Below are positions 36,669-47,507 of a DNA stretch of 64,000 bases, one piece after another; position 1 is the first letter of the stretch, and the number at the start of each line of letters is the position of its first letter. The notes beneath the pieces are model-generated. The model was not told the origin of the DNA and did no database searches. It was given only the letters and a program-made list of their open reading frames with translations. The position numbers were made by a program, and so were the translations under genes. The stretch lies in assembly GCA_003577145.1 (NCBI GenBank), contig QEUP01000015.1, positions 62,001-126,000 on the forward strand. Direction: 5' to 3'. This stretch comes from Acidobacteriota bacterium. GTDB lineage: Bacteria; Actinomycetota; Acidimicrobiia; Acidimicrobiales; Microtrichaceae.

Positions 36669-37334
36669 TCAGCCGAATCGAGCATCGGGCACGTGCTCTG
36701 AGCCGTGGGCGAGACGGCGGAGGATCCGCAGCGAGCCGACTTCGCGCACTTCCTCGAAGTTCCCGGACTCGATAGCCCTCAGGTAGATCTCATGGGGGGG
36801 GCGGCCCCCGTCTGCGGGGTCGGGGAAGACGTCGTGCACCGCGAGGATGCCGCTCGGTGCGACAAAGGGGGTCCACATCTCGTAATCGCGATGAGCGGGC
36901 TGCTCACCGTGGCCGCCGTCTATGAAGAGCAGGGCCAGTGGGGTGGTCCAGTACCTGGCGACGGTGGGCGAGTCACCGACCAGCGCCACCACCCAGCCCT
37001 CCAGGCCGGCCTCGTGAACCGTGCGCCGGAAGAACGGCAGGGTGTCCATCACGCCCAGCTCGGGATCCATCAGCGTGGGATCGTGATGCTCCCAACCCGG
37101 TTGGTTCTCCTCCGAGCCGCGGTGATGGTCCAAGGAGAACAAGACGGTGTCCCGTTCCCTTGCGGCCGTCCCCAAATAGACCGCTGACTTGCCACAGTAG
37201 CTCCCGATCTCGAGCAGCGGTCGACCGGGTACCGCTCCAACGGCTTCGAGGCCGGCCTCGTAGAGGGCTATGCCCTCGTCGCCGGGCATGAAGCCTCGCG
37301 CCGCCTCGGCGCGGGCCAACTGGCTCGGATCCAT
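36669..37334 (-). CDS. Class I SAM-dependent methyltransferase
   Basis: Encodes 221 aa from ATG 37334; an ATG at 37370 would overlap gtrA by 29 nt. Motif I is PLLEIGSYCGKSAVYLG, with SLDHHRGSEENQPGWEHHDP and LLFIDGGHGEQPAHRDYEMWTPFV, the Methyltransf_24-type pattern with an acidic/His pocket. It closes with SLRILRRLAHG. It is co-directional with and just downstream of GtrA, so possibly a glycan or sugar-lipid methyltransferase. Confidence 0.8.
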   Translation of the reverse strand: MDPSQLARAEAARGFMPGDEGIALYEAGLEAVGAVPGRPLLEIGSYCGKSAVYLGTAARERDTVLFSLDHHRGSEENQPGWEHHDPTLMDPELGVMDTLPFFRRTVHEAGLEGWVVALVGDSPTVARYWTTPLALLFIDGGHGEQPAHRDYEMWTPFVAPSGILAVHDVFPDPADGGRPPHEIYLRAIESGNFEEVREVGSLRILRRLAHGSEHVPDARFG

Positions 37335-37341
37335 CGCGGCT

Positions 37342-37833
37342 TCAGGCGACTTCGGTGGCGCTGTCGACACCAGCGGCAGTGGAGGCCTTGCGCGCCAGGT
37401 AGTGGTGGCGGCCGAACATCACCCGATCGAGGATCAGGAACTTGGCTATCCAGATGACACCGAAGGCCGTGAGGCTGGCGATGTTGACCGCCAACTTCCA
37501 GTCGGTGAAGGTCTCGACCCACGCCACGGCAAGGGTGGACAGGATCAGGCCGACCAATGCCATGATCCAGAAAGGCAGGACCTCGGTGGTGAAGCGGTTC
37601 TTGTCCTTCTTGCCCCACACCCAGTAGCGGGTGAGGAGATAGGCGGGGATGGTCGTGACGGTCACCGCGATGAGATTCGACACGGTCCCGGGCCAGTCGA
37701 GGACGTTCACGCAGAACCAGAGGATGGCCTGGCCGAGAGGGACGTTGATGGCCGAGACGGCGACGAATCTGACTGCTTTCCTGCCCTGCTCGGAACGGGC
37801 ACGCTCCATGAGGGCGGCGGGGGTGATCACCAT
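37342..37833 (-). CDS. GtrA-family membrane protein
   Basis: Encodes 163 aa with four predicted helices: KAVRFVAVSAINVPLGQAILWF, VSNLIAVTVTTIPAYLLTRYWVW, FWIMALVGLILSTLAVAWV and VNIASLTAFGVIWIAKFLILDRVMF. This is the GtrA fold, with the conserved RYWVW after helix 2. GtrA proteins are linked to flipping of lipid-linked sugars. The methyltransferase follows after 7 nt. Confidence 0.85.
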   Translation of the reverse strand: MVITPAALMERARSEQGRKAVRFVAVSAINVPLGQAILWFCVNVLDWPGTVSNLIAVTVTTIPAYLLTRYWVWGKKDKNRFTTEVLPFWIMALVGLILSTLAVAWVETFTDWKLAVNIASLTAFGVIWIAKFLILDRVMFGRHHYLARKASTAAGVDSATEVA

Positions 37834-38002
37834 TGCACCGGATGGTACTGGTACCGCACCTCCATCGGTAGTTCATGGCGCCTACCTGAGCCCCACCTCG
37901 GGCCGTCGGGCACGCCCGCGCGATGCCCACCGATGGCCTCCGACCCCCTACCATCTCCTCGATTGCAAGCGACAGGGAACACCTCGAACACCCGTACCCG
38001 AC

Positions 38003-39400
38003 ATGGTCACCCCCAAACTGCGAGGCTCGGCGGCTCTGCCGGCATTGTCGTTGCTGCCGGCATTGTTGTTGCTGGCCGGTGCGTGCGCCACCACCGACGA
38101 CCCCACCGCCGAACCCGCACCCATAGTCGTCGACGACGAAGGGTCCACGCCCACGACCACCCCGGACGGCTCCTCCGATGCACCGAGCGCTGACGGAGAG
38201 CCGCTCGTCGCCGACATCGACGCCGCCGAGTTCGAGCTCACCGAGATAGCTGAGCTCGATGAGTTGGAGGAACCCATCGCCCTTGCCGCGCACCAGGGAT
38301 CACCGAACCTGTACATCGCCGAGCGACAGGGCCGGATCTGGGAAGTCGAGGTGAACCACGACGAGGAGCGAGACACCTACGAGTACGACCTCGGGAGCTC
38401 TCCCATCCTCGACATCTCCGCCGCCGTCGGTAACACCGACGGCGAGAAGGGTCTGCTGGGGATCGCGTTCTCCTCCGACGGTCGACGGCTGTTCGTGAGC
38501 TACACCCAGGCTGCGGACGGGTCCAGCCGGGTGGAGGCCTACGACTTCGAGGACGGCGACGTGGACGAGGACAGCGCCGCGACCCTGCTCACCGTCGAGC
38601 AGCCCTTTCCCAATCACAACGGCGGTCATCTCGTCATCGGACCCGACGGGTTCCTCTACTTCGGGCTGGGCGACGGCGGCGGTGAAGACGACCCCGATGA
38701 CAACGGTCAAGATCCCAACACCCTGCTCGGCACCATCCTCCGCATGGACCCCGAAGAGATGGTGGTCTCACCCAGCGGGGAGGTCGTTGTTCCCTACGGC
38801 ATCCCGGAGAGCAACCCCTTCGTCGGTGACGACAACGGCCGCGACGAGGTGTGGCTCTACGGCGTCCGCAACCCATGGCGGTTCTCCTTCGACAAGCAGA
38901 CCGGGGACCTGTGGATCGGCGATGTCGGGCAGAACGAGATCGAGGAGATCGACTTGCTCCCGTTCGAGGACGGCTACGGCATCGGGGCCAACCTCGGCTG
39001 GAGGAACATGGAGGGCTCCAACGAGTACCTCGGCCCCGAGCCCGACGGACATGTCGGGCCGATCTTCGAGTACAGCCACGAGGGAGGGAACTGCTCGGTC
39101 ACCGGCGGTTACGTGTACCGGGGGACGCGGATCCCTTCGTTGCAAGGCGTCTATTTGTTCAGCGACCTGTGCGAAGCGGGCATCCGGGGAATCGTCGCCG
39201 CTGAAGGCGAACTGGTCGCCGAGCGCACCTTCGACGTCGGGCCGTCTGAGGTCTACTCGTTCGGTGAGGCCTCCGACGGCGAGTTGTACGTGCTCAGCGC
39301 CGGCTCCGGCGTCTACCGGATCGATCCCGTCGGCACGAGCGGAGCCGCCGAGAGCGAAGGCAACGGCACCTCCTCCGACGACGGCGATGGGGACAGCTGA
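38003..39400 (+). CDS. Glucose/sorbosone dehydrogenase-like lipoprotein
   Basis: Encodes 465 aa; ATG 38003 gives a signal peptide ending LLLLAGAC, a probable lipoprotein site at C. An acidic Thr/Ser linker follows, then a six-bladed propeller of the soluble PQQ aldose dehydrogenase type: LIYIAERxGRIWEV-like blade, GEKGLLGIAFSSDGRRLFVSYT, FPNHNGGHLVIGPDGFLYFGLGDGG, YGVRNPWRFSFD, IGDVGQNEIEEID. Many such proteins do not bind PQQ, and I see no PQQ gene nearby, so the substrate is open. Location: outer face of the membrane. Confidence 0.85.
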   Translation: MVTPKLRGSAALPALSLLPALLLLAGACATTDDPTAEPAPIVVDDEGSTPTTTPDGSSDAPSADGEPLVADIDAAEFELTEIAELDELEEPIALAAHQGSPNLYIAERQGRIWEVEVNHDEERDTYEYDLGSSPILDISAAVGNTDGEKGLLGIAFSSDGRRLFVSYTQAADGSSRVEAYDFEDGDVDEDSAATLLTVEQPFPNHNGGHLVIGPDGFLYFGLGDGGGEDDPDDNGQDPNTLLGTILRMDPEEMVVSPSGEVVVPYGIPESNPFVGDDNGRDEVWLYGVRNPWRFSFDKQTGDLWIGDVGQNEIEEIDLLPFEDGYGIGANLGWRNMEGSNEYLGPEPDGHVGPIFEYSHEGGNCSVTGGYVYRGTRIPSLQGVYLFSDLCEAGIRGIVAAEGELVAERTFDVGPSEVYSFGEASDGELYVLSAGSGVYRIDPVGTSGAAESEGNGTSSDDGDGDS

Positions 39401-39409
39401 GCGCCCGGC

Positions 39410-39874
39410 TCAAGCATCTCTTACCCCAGGGTCCTTCTCGGGGTTGTAGCGGTAGACGAACGATTCCCGCTGTTCGAAACCCATACGTCGATAAAGGCGA
39501 TTGGCAGCTTCGCGGTTGGGTCGAGAGGTCAGGTCGATGGTCCGGGCACCGGCTTGCTCGGCACGCTTGATGGCAGCCCGGTTCAACGCCTCACCGATTC
39601 CTTTGCCCCGGCAGCTCTCGTCGACGATGACGTCTTCTATCCACGCCCGGAGGCCGGTGGGAATGCGGAACAGAGCCAGGGTGAGGGCCCCCACGATCCT
39701 GCCGTCGTGCTCGTCGTCCCTGGCCAGGAACAGAACCGTCGCCCTGGAGGTGACGATGCCTGCCAACTCGGCCTCCGAAGGTGGCTTGCCCGACTTGGAG
39801 AGCTGCGGCACGAGTCGCTCGAACGCCTCGATCAGCTCCGGGGTCACCTCGGTGGCTTCGGTGATCTCGCTCAC
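39410..39874 (-). CDS. GNAT-family N-acetyltransferase
   Basis: Encodes 154 aa from GTG 39874 (VSEITEATEV); the frame extends to 39925 but the extra residues are low-complexity. The acetyl-CoA motif VIVDESCRGKGIGEALNRAAIKRAEQAG (R/Q-x2-G-x-G/A) is clear, as are the NREAANRLYRRMGFEQRESFVYRY strand-helix and the C-terminal beta bulge. The acetyl acceptor is unknown. It converges on the dehydrogenase gene, 9 nt apart. Confidence 0.85.
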   Translation of the reverse strand: MSEITEATEVTPELIEAFERLVPQLSKSGKPPSEAELAGIVTSRATVLFLARDDEHDGRIVGALTLALFRIPTGLRAWIEDVIVDESCRGKGIGEALNRAAIKRAEQAGARTIDLTSRPNREAANRLYRRMGFEQRESFVYRYNPEKDPGVRDA

Positions 39875-40016
39875 CCTGCCATCGCCTCGCCCGCGGAGGC
39901 CCATCGCCGGTTTCCGGCCCCGCATCTCATCTGATGGTCTCCCTCACTGGATCCGCCGCCGCTCACTCTAGCCCTGATCCCAGGGCGCCGCGGTGGGTGC
40001 GCAGCCGGACAGCCGA

Positions 40017-40022
40017 TACGGT
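40017..40022 (+). promoter_or_regulatory. -10 box TACGGT of the PAC2 gene (leaderless)
   Basis: TACGGT lies 7 nt before ATG 40030 and only 1 nt before the alternative ATG at 40024, which favours 40030. Confidence 0.4.
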
Positions 40023-40029
40023 GATGTCG

Positions 40030-40872
40030 ATGGAGCATCTCCGCTGGTCTGCCCGGCCTGTCCTGGATGAACCGGTGCTCATCGCCGCCTTCGAGGGATG
40101 GAACGACGCCGGCGAGGCGGCCACCACCGCGATCCGCTTCCTCAAGGACCGCTGGCACCACGAGGACTTCGCGACAATCGATCCCGAGGACTTCTACGAC
40201 TTCACGACGACGCGCCCGCTGGTCACCATCGACGACGAGAGCGTGCGCGAGGTCGTCTGGCCCGGGAACGTCTTCTCGGCGGTCACCCACCCCGAACGAA
40301 GCCTCGACCTCATCGTGCTCGACGGAGTGGAACCTCAGCTGCGATGGCGCACCTACTGCGATCAGGTGATCGACATCGCCCGCGCCTACGGGGTCCGGCT
40401 GGTGCTGACACTCGGCGCGCTCCTCGCCGACGTTGCCCACACCCGCCCGGTCTCGGTGTTCGGAACTGCCTATGACGACCAGGTCATCGAGGCGCTCGAC
40501 CTCGAGCCGTCACGCTACGAGGGGCCCACGGGTATCGTCGGCGTCCTTCACTCGGCCTGCCGGGCGGCTGACATCAACTCGGCGTCGCTCTGGGCAGCTG
40601 TTCCCACCTACGTCTCGGGAGCCCCCTCGCCGAAGGGTGCCCTGGCCCTCGTGGAGCGGACTACTCAGATGCTCGACCTCCCGGTATCCACAACCGAGCT
40701 GACCATCGCCGCGACCAGCTACGAGAGGCAGGTGAGCGAACTGGTCGCCGACGACGAGGACACGCTCGCATACGTGCGACGACTCGAGGAGCAGTACGAC
40801 CGCAACGAGCACAGCGTCGGATCGGCCGACGACCTCGTCGAAGAGGTGGAGCGCTTCCTCCGCGACCAGTGA
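40030..40872 (+). CDS. PAC2-family (proteasome assembly chaperone-like) protein
   Basis: Encodes 280 aa. Typical PAC2 opening VLIAAFEGWNDAGEAATTAIRFL and core motifs LDLIVLDGVEPQLRWRTYCDQVIDIARAYGVRLVLTLGALLADVAHTRPV, GPTGIVGVLHSACRAADI, LWAAVPTYVSGAPSPKGALALVERT, with an acidic C-terminal coiled-coil. In actinobacteria this family occurs alongside the Pup-proteasome system, though a chaperone role is unproven. No proteasome gene lies in this window. Confidence 0.88.
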   Translation: MEHLRWSARPVLDEPVLIAAFEGWNDAGEAATTAIRFLKDRWHHEDFATIDPEDFYDFTTTRPLVTIDDESVREVVWPGNVFSAVTHPERSLDLIVLDGVEPQLRWRTYCDQVIDIARAYGVRLVLTLGALLADVAHTRPVSVFGTAYDDQVIEALDLEPSRYEGPTGIVGVLHSACRAADINSASLWAAVPTYVSGAPSPKGALALVERTTQMLDLPVSTTELTIAATSYERQVSELVADDEDTLAYVRRLEEQYDRNEHSVGSADDLVEEVERFLRDQ

Positions 40873-40882
40873 CCAGCATGGT

Positions 40883-42280
40883 TCACAGAAGCTGATTGGT
40901 GGTGCGGGGCCAGGGACGGATCTGCTCGAAGATGCGCGAGAGGCGCAGGACGACGTCGTCGGCATGGCGTCGGCCCATGATCTGGAGGCCTACGGGCAGG
41001 CCTTCGCTGGTGAAGCCGGCCGGTACCGATGCAGCGGGATTCCAGCACAGATTGGCGGCCATCGTGAACGGCACGCTCATGCCGACGTGGACCCGTCGGC
41101 CGTCTATCTCGTCCGGCGGCGGTCCTTCGGCGACGAACGCCGGCACGGCGGTCGTCGGCGTCAACAACACGTCGACGTCGCTGAAGATCTCCGCGACCTC
41201 CTCCTCGAGCTTCCACCGGTGACGGAACCCCTTGGCGAGTTGAGGCGTCGTCGCCTCACTGGTGATCTCGAGCGAAGAGCGGACGAATGGGGTCAGCTCG
41301 TCCTTGCGCTCGAGCCATCGTGCACAGTCGTGCTCGGCCCAGAGATCTATGCCGCCCTGCGACATCCAGGTACGGATCGGGTCGGTGAGGAGCACGGACC
41401 GCTCGACACGCTCCATGCCGGCCGCGTCGATCAACGCCGCGGCAGCAGCGGACGTGACCGCTTCCACCTCCGGGTCGACCGCGGCGAAACCCAGGTCGGG
41501 CGACCACGCCACCCGCAAACCGACTGGGCTGAGGACCTCGACAACCTCCTCGTAGCGCACTCCTGACGGGGGTAGCGACGTTCGGTCCCGGTCGTCAGGT
41601 CCGTGGACGACGTCGAGGTGACGAGCCGAGTCGGTCACCGTCGTGGTCAGCGCCCCGAAGACTGCGGTCTGGGACGTGCACGGGTGCTCACTGGGGATCC
41701 GACCGAAGCTCGGCTTGAGGCCGAAGAGGCCACTGAATGAAGCAGGGATCCTCGTCGACCCACCGCCGTCGGAAGCGGTGCCCATCGGGACCATGCCGGC
41801 TGCCACCGCCGCGGCTGTGCCGCCACTGGACCCGCCTGGTGTCTTGTCGGGGTTCCAGGGGTTGCGGGTCGTTCCGAAGGCCACCGTACGCGTGTACTGG
41901 AGGGTCCCCAGCTCCGGTGCAGCTGTCTTGCCCAGCGGAATCGCTCCCGCGGCCCGGAGGCGACCCACATGGATCGAGTCACGCTCCACCGGCCCGCGGT
42001 CGAGGTACATGACCGAGCCGTGTGAGGTCGGCATCCCCGCACAGTCCTCGAGGTCCTTGACGCCCAACGGCACTCCGGCCAGCGGACCCGGGTCGACGCC
42101 GGCGGCGACCGCGTCATCGATCTCGCGCGCTCGCGCCAGAGCACCCTGGTCGTCGAGGTGCACGAAGGCGTTGAGCAACGCGTTCTTCTCGGATATGCAG
42201 GCAAGGCACTCCTCCACCACCTCCACCGCCTTGCGTTCGCCGCTACGAACTGCTTCTGCTATCTCGATGACGGTGTCCAT
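40883..42280 (-). CDS. Amidase signature family enzyme
   Basis: Encodes 465 aa. The Ser-cisSer-Lys triad is present: Lys in VPLGVKDLEDCAGMPTSHGS, the Gly/Ser-rich loop GGSSGGTAAAVAAGMVPMGTASDGGGSTRIPASFSG. The C-terminus PAGFTSEGLPVGLQIMGRRHADD is standard. It hydrolyses an amide, but the family is too broad for a substrate call. Upstream is GAGGGAG before the ATG at 42280. A second amidase of this family is at 59835-61283. Confidence 0.92.
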   Translation of the reverse strand: MDTVIEIAEAVRSGERKAVEVVEECLACISEKNALLNAFVHLDDQGALARAREIDDAVAAGVDPGPLAGVPLGVKDLEDCAGMPTSHGSVMYLDRGPVERDSIHVGRLRAAGAIPLGKTAAPELGTLQYTRTVAFGTTRNPWNPDKTPGGSSGGTAAAVAAGMVPMGTASDGGGSTRIPASFSGLFGLKPSFGRIPSEHPCTSQTAVFGALTTTVTDSARHLDVVHGPDDRDRTSLPPSGVRYEEVVEVLSPVGLRVAWSPDLGFAAVDPEVEAVTSAAAAALIDAAGMERVERSVLLTDPIRTWMSQGGIDLWAEHDCARWLERKDELTPFVRSSLEITSEATTPQLAKGFRHRWKLEEEVAEIFSDVDVLLTPTTAVPAFVAEGPPPDEIDGRRVHVGMSVPFTMAANLCWNPAASVPAGFTSEGLPVGLQIMGRRHADDVVLRLSRIFEQIRPWPRTTNQLL

Positions 42281-42422
42281 GTCTCCCTCTCAGGGACCGA
42301 GCCGGTAGGCGGGGATCCGATGTGACAGCGCCCTGTCGAACCAGGCGCAGCTTGGCGAGGCGAACCTCTCGGCACGATCAGCTTGACCTGTCCGATCAGG
42401 TCCTCAGCGCTCCTCGCAGACC

Positions 42423-42660
42423 CTACTGTCTGGACTCCCGCAGCTCGTAGAAGTGGTCCTCGATTGCTCGGGTGAGGACATCGATGTCGGGTACGGCCTC
42501 CCTGTCACCAGTGATGCCGAAACCCAACTCGCCGTTGTAGGAGATCAGCGGCGATCATCAGCCCCTGGTTCGCGAGCAGGCCCACACAAGGGAAACGCCT
42601 CCCGCATCTCGGCGCCAACCACATCCAGCTGTACCTGTGGACCTGTCCATGAGCACCCTG
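42423..42660 (-). pseudogene. Wax ester synthase/DGAT gene, decayed C-terminal remnant
   Basis: The 410-nt gap between the amidase and the NUDIX gene has no intact gene. The minus strand preserves the end of a WS/DGAT protein in three frames: TGPQVQLDVVGAEMREAFPL, then VGLLANQGLMIA, then ISYNGELGFGITGD...VPDID followed by about 20 more residues and stop TAG at 42423-42425. This matches the family end (N-x-PGP, LYxxGA, QGL.I..xSYNG.L.FG, PD). At least two frameshifts separate the pieces and the catalytic HHxxxDG part is gone. The 42281-42422 part holds only the amidase upstream region. Confidence 0.7.
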
Positions 42661-42690
42661 CCGCCCCGACAGAGGTCCAGGGACGAACTC

Positions 42691-43371
42691 CTACCGGTCT
42701 TGATTGCCCTTCCAGGGCGGCTTGCGCGGTGGGTCGTACATGACCTCCACCGGGTCGCCCCGGATCGCAGCAAAGGCGTGCGCGCCCCAGTGCTCGGCAC
42801 CGGCGATGGGCTCTGGCAGTGCGCCCTGGGAGAACCAGCCGACATCGGAGCATTCGAGAGGGTGGCGCACGAGCTCACCGCCCACTGCCCGGCAGTGGAA
42901 GATCAGCGAGTACAGCGGGATGCGTGTGAAGCCCAGGCGCAGACCGTCGAAGACCCCGATCAGGCGCGCGACCTCCACGTCGATGCCGGTCTCCTCCTTG
43001 ACCTCCTTCACCGCCACCTCGGAGGCCGAGTAACCCACGTCGGCCCAACCTGTGGGATAGAGCCAGATGCCCGAGTCGGCACGTTGGATCAGAAGGATCT
43101 CTCCGGTCTCGTTGCCCACAACCGCTCCCACGGCGATCTTGGGCGTCACATATCCCGGCACTCCCTCTCCGACGTGTTTCATCCACTCGTCGACGATCGA
43201 GTCACGATCGAGATCGCCCCCGGCTACAGCTCGGATCTCCCCGGCTACGGTGAGCACCTCCTCGAAGCGCTCGCGCTCGTACACGTTCTCGCTGAAGCCG
43301 AGTCCGGTGCGGGCGATCCCCGACAGCGCCTCGGCCCAGCGGACCAGGTCCTTCTGGGAGACGCTCTCCAT
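42691..43371 (-). CDS. NUDIX hydrolase with N-terminal NUDIX_N domain
   Basis: Encodes 226 aa. An N-terminal helical domain (LVRWAEALSGIARTGLGFSENVYERERFEEVLTVAGEIRAV) precedes the NUDIX fold (IAVGAVVGNETGEILLIQRADSGIWLYPTGWADVGYSASEVAVKEVKEETGIDVE). In the Nudix box the REUXEEXGU half is KEVKEETGI, while the first Glu is Tyr; the GWADVG variant is usual for this NUDIX_N subgroup, which cleaves ADP-ribose-like substrates. It is followed on the same strand by the WS/DGAT remnant. Confidence 0.88.
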   Translation of the reverse strand: MESVSQKDLVRWAEALSGIARTGLGFSENVYERERFEEVLTVAGEIRAVAGGDLDRDSIVDEWMKHVGEGVPGYVTPKIAVGAVVGNETGEILLIQRADSGIWLYPTGWADVGYSASEVAVKEVKEETGIDVEVARLIGVFDGLRLGFTRIPLYSLIFHCRAVGGELVRHPLECSDVGWFSQGALPEPIAGAEHWGAHAFAAIRGDPVEVMYDPPRKPPWKGNQDR

Positions 43372-43419
43372 CCAGCGCGAGGCTACCGCCTGACCGACCC
43401 CGAACAGCCCCCGTTCCCT

Positions 43420-45723
43420 TCACTCGTGCCCGGGGGCGTGGGCGAGAGCGTGCAGTATCGCCCGGCGGATCTCCTCGAGGTCCTCCCACTCGACGACCTT
43501 GCCCATCTCCCGGTCGCGGAGGTAGAAGGAGTCGACGACGTCGTGCCCCAGTGTCTGGACCCGGGCGCTGCGGATGTCGAGGTCCATCTCCGCGAGGGCC
43601 TCGGTGAGTCGGAAGAGCAGACCGATTGCGTCCTGGGCGAGGACCTCTACGTAGGTCGCGTCCTTCGACGCCTCGTTGTCGAAGGTGACCGTCGGCTCTG
43701 CCGGCCGTGCGGTGCCCGGAGCCTTCCGGCGGTAGGTTCGCGCTCGGTCGGCCAGACGGGCCCGGATAGCCAGCTTCCCGTCGAGAGCCCGGTCGAGGTC
43801 GGCTATGACCCGCTCCCAGTGAATCGTGGGACCGGTGCTGGACTCGACCTTGAACACCTCCAGCGCCATCGCCTCGTCGGTGTAGGCGCTGGCCGCCAGG
43901 ATGTCGAGCCCGTTGATGGCGAGCACGCCGGCGACCCGGCTGAACAGACCCGGCCGGTCGCGGCACACCACCGTGAGGCGGTCTTCGACCCCTTCCAGTA
44001 CACGGCGACCCGCCGCCATCAGCTCCTTGTGCCGGTCGCTCGGGATCTTCATCCGCACGACCTCGCCGATGTCCCCGCCCCCGAGGACGTGGGCCACCCG
44101 CTCGGCCAGCTCATCTACGAGCTCGGCCTTCCAAGCGCCCCACGCCGCCGGCCCGGTGGCTATCGAGTCTGCTTCGGTCAAGGCGTGCAGCAGCCGCAGG
44201 AAGGCCACCGACTCCACCCGCTCGGCGACGAAACTGATGGTCAGCTCGTCGTCGAGATCCCGTCTCGTGGCCACGTCGGGCAGCAGCAGGTGCAACTCGA
44301 CGAGACGGACCAGGGTTGCGACGTCCTCGTCGTCATAGCCCATCCTGGTCACGATGGTCCGGACCAGATCCATCCCGACGATCGTGTGATCGCCGGGGTA
44401 GCCCTTGCCGATGTCATGGAACAGCGATCCCACCACCAGCAGGTCCGGACGATCGACCCTTTCGGCGAGCACCGACGCCTGCGCCGCGGCCTCGCACAGG
44501 TGCCTGTCCACGGTGAAGCGGTGATAGGCGTTGCGCTGGGGGCGGCTCCGCACCGGACTCCACTCGGGTACGACAACGGTGAACAGCCCGCTCTGGTCCA
44601 GCGACTCGATCACCGGGATCGCGCTGAACCCCGACAGGAGCAGCTTCGAGAACAGATGGCGAGCTTCGACTGGCCACGGCGCCGGTATCGCCGGACAAGC
44701 ATGCAGCCGCTCCATCGTCCGGCGGTCGATGCGAGCGTCGTTCTCGGCTGCGGCCGCAGCGATCCGCAGCATGATCAGGGGATCAGCTCTTACGTCGAAC
44801 CCGTCGTCGACATGGATGAGGCCTGCGCTGAGCGTCATCCCCTCGCCGATCCGGCTGTCCCTGTGGAACCTCGCGAACACTCTGCTGTCGAGTGACGCCT
44901 TCACGCGGTGCCAGATCTCGTCGCTTCTCCAGGCGATCGCCCGGCCGGCCGCCGCAATCCGCTTCATCAACGCGTCCGCATCGGCGTCCCCCAACCGCTC
45001 GGCCACGGCGTCCTGCTCTTGGAGAACCAGGCGATCACCAGGACGATTGGTGTCCCGGTGCAGTTCCACTCGCGCCGCGAGGAGGGTCTCGTAATGGGGT
45101 CCCAGCGCCAGCTCACCCGGGTCGAGTGGCACCGCCGTCGTGGCCCGAGCCCATTGGAGTGCCTGCACGTCACGCAAGCCGCCGCGGCCTTCTTTGAGGT
45201 CGGGCTCGAGCTCGAACGCGACCTCACCGAAGCGGGCGTGTCTGTCATCGACCGCCCGCGCAAGCACCTCCAGCCACCGTTTGGACTTGCGCCGCCACTG
45301 GCCTCGCGCTCGCTCCTGGAGTTGCGCCGACATCTCCTCGTCACCGGCGATGTGCCTCACCTCGAGCAGCGAAGTCGCGGTATCGAGGTCCTCAGCGGCC
45401 AACGAGAGCGCATCTTTGACAGTCCGGACCGAGTGGCCGAGCTTCAATCCCTGGTCCCAGATCGGGTACCAGAGCCGATCGGCGACTGCGCTGGCGTCTC
45501 GTCCGTCGTGAAGGAGCAGCAGGTCGAGATCGCTGTACGGGGAGAGCTCGCCGCGACCGTACCCGCCGACTGCCACCAGCGACACCCCCTCGGCACCGTC
45601 GACTGCCTTCCAGAAGACGGCCTGGAGCCACTCGTCTACCAGGCGACTGTAGGAGCGACAGAACTCACCCCCTCTGAGGTCGTTGTCGGCGAGCAGCTTC
45701 GCCCGGTCGGCGGTGACGGTCAC
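43420..45723 (-). CDS. glnD: [Protein-PII] uridylyltransferase/adenylyltransferase (GlnD)
   Basis: Encodes 767 aa from GTG 45723. In order: nucleotidyltransferase domain (AVGGYGRGELSPYSDLDLLLLHD, 51-73, with its catalytic Asp pair), helical linker, HD domain (SLFHDIGKGYPGDHTIVGMDL, about residue 436), and two ACT domains (VEDRLTVVCRDRPGLFSRVAGVLAINGLDILAASAYT and YVEVLAQDAIGLLFRLTEALAEMDLDIRSARVQT). It modifies and demodifies PII in response to glutamine. Third gene of the amt-PII-glnD operon. Confidence 0.96.
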   Translation of the reverse strand: MTVTADRAKLLADNDLRGGEFCRSYSRLVDEWLQAVFWKAVDGAEGVSLVAVGGYGRGELSPYSDLDLLLLHDGRDASAVADRLWYPIWDQGLKLGHSVRTVKDALSLAAEDLDTATSLLEVRHIAGDEEMSAQLQERARGQWRRKSKRWLEVLARAVDDRHARFGEVAFELEPDLKEGRGGLRDVQALQWARATTAVPLDPGELALGPHYETLLAARVELHRDTNRPGDRLVLQEQDAVAERLGDADADALMKRIAAAGRAIAWRSDEIWHRVKASLDSRVFARFHRDSRIGEGMTLSAGLIHVDDGFDVRADPLIMLRIAAAAAENDARIDRRTMERLHACPAIPAPWPVEARHLFSKLLLSGFSAIPVIESLDQSGLFTVVVPEWSPVRSRPQRNAYHRFTVDRHLCEAAAQASVLAERVDRPDLLVVGSLFHDIGKGYPGDHTIVGMDLVRTIVTRMGYDDEDVATLVRLVELHLLLPDVATRRDLDDELTISFVAERVESVAFLRLLHALTEADSIATGPAAWGAWKAELVDELAERVAHVLGGGDIGEVVRMKIPSDRHKELMAAGRRVLEGVEDRLTVVCRDRPGLFSRVAGVLAINGLDILAASAYTDEAMALEVFKVESSTGPTIHWERVIADLDRALDGKLAIRARLADRARTYRRKAPGTARPAEPTVTFDNEASKDATYVEVLAQDAIGLLFRLTEALAEMDLDIRSARVQTLGHDVVDSFYLRDREMGKVVEWEDLEEIRRAILHALAHAPGHE

Positions 45724-45805
45724 ACGCCTATGGAATCGTCAGCGGACGGCAATGGCAAGTGATGACAACGGTTCCCTCGGCCGCTGATCGCAGCACCTCC
45801 ACACT

Positions 45806-47417
<1,612 letters not shown>

Positions 47418-47447
47418 CGCCCCTCCTCTGCCATCGCTTGTGCGGAG

Positions 47448-47470
47448 CCGTTGCAGTGTTCATGCAACGG
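47448..47470. promoter_or_regulatory. Inverted repeat upstream of amt
   Basis: CCGTTGCA, 7-nt spacer, TGCAACGG: a perfect 8-bp inverted repeat 31-53 nt before the amt ATG. It is an operator or 5' leader hairpin candidate between the putative GlnR box and the start. Confidence 0.5.
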
Positions 47471-47507
47471 TCGGCTCGGGATCGTAGGCGCTCCAGCGAG
47501 CCCCGTT

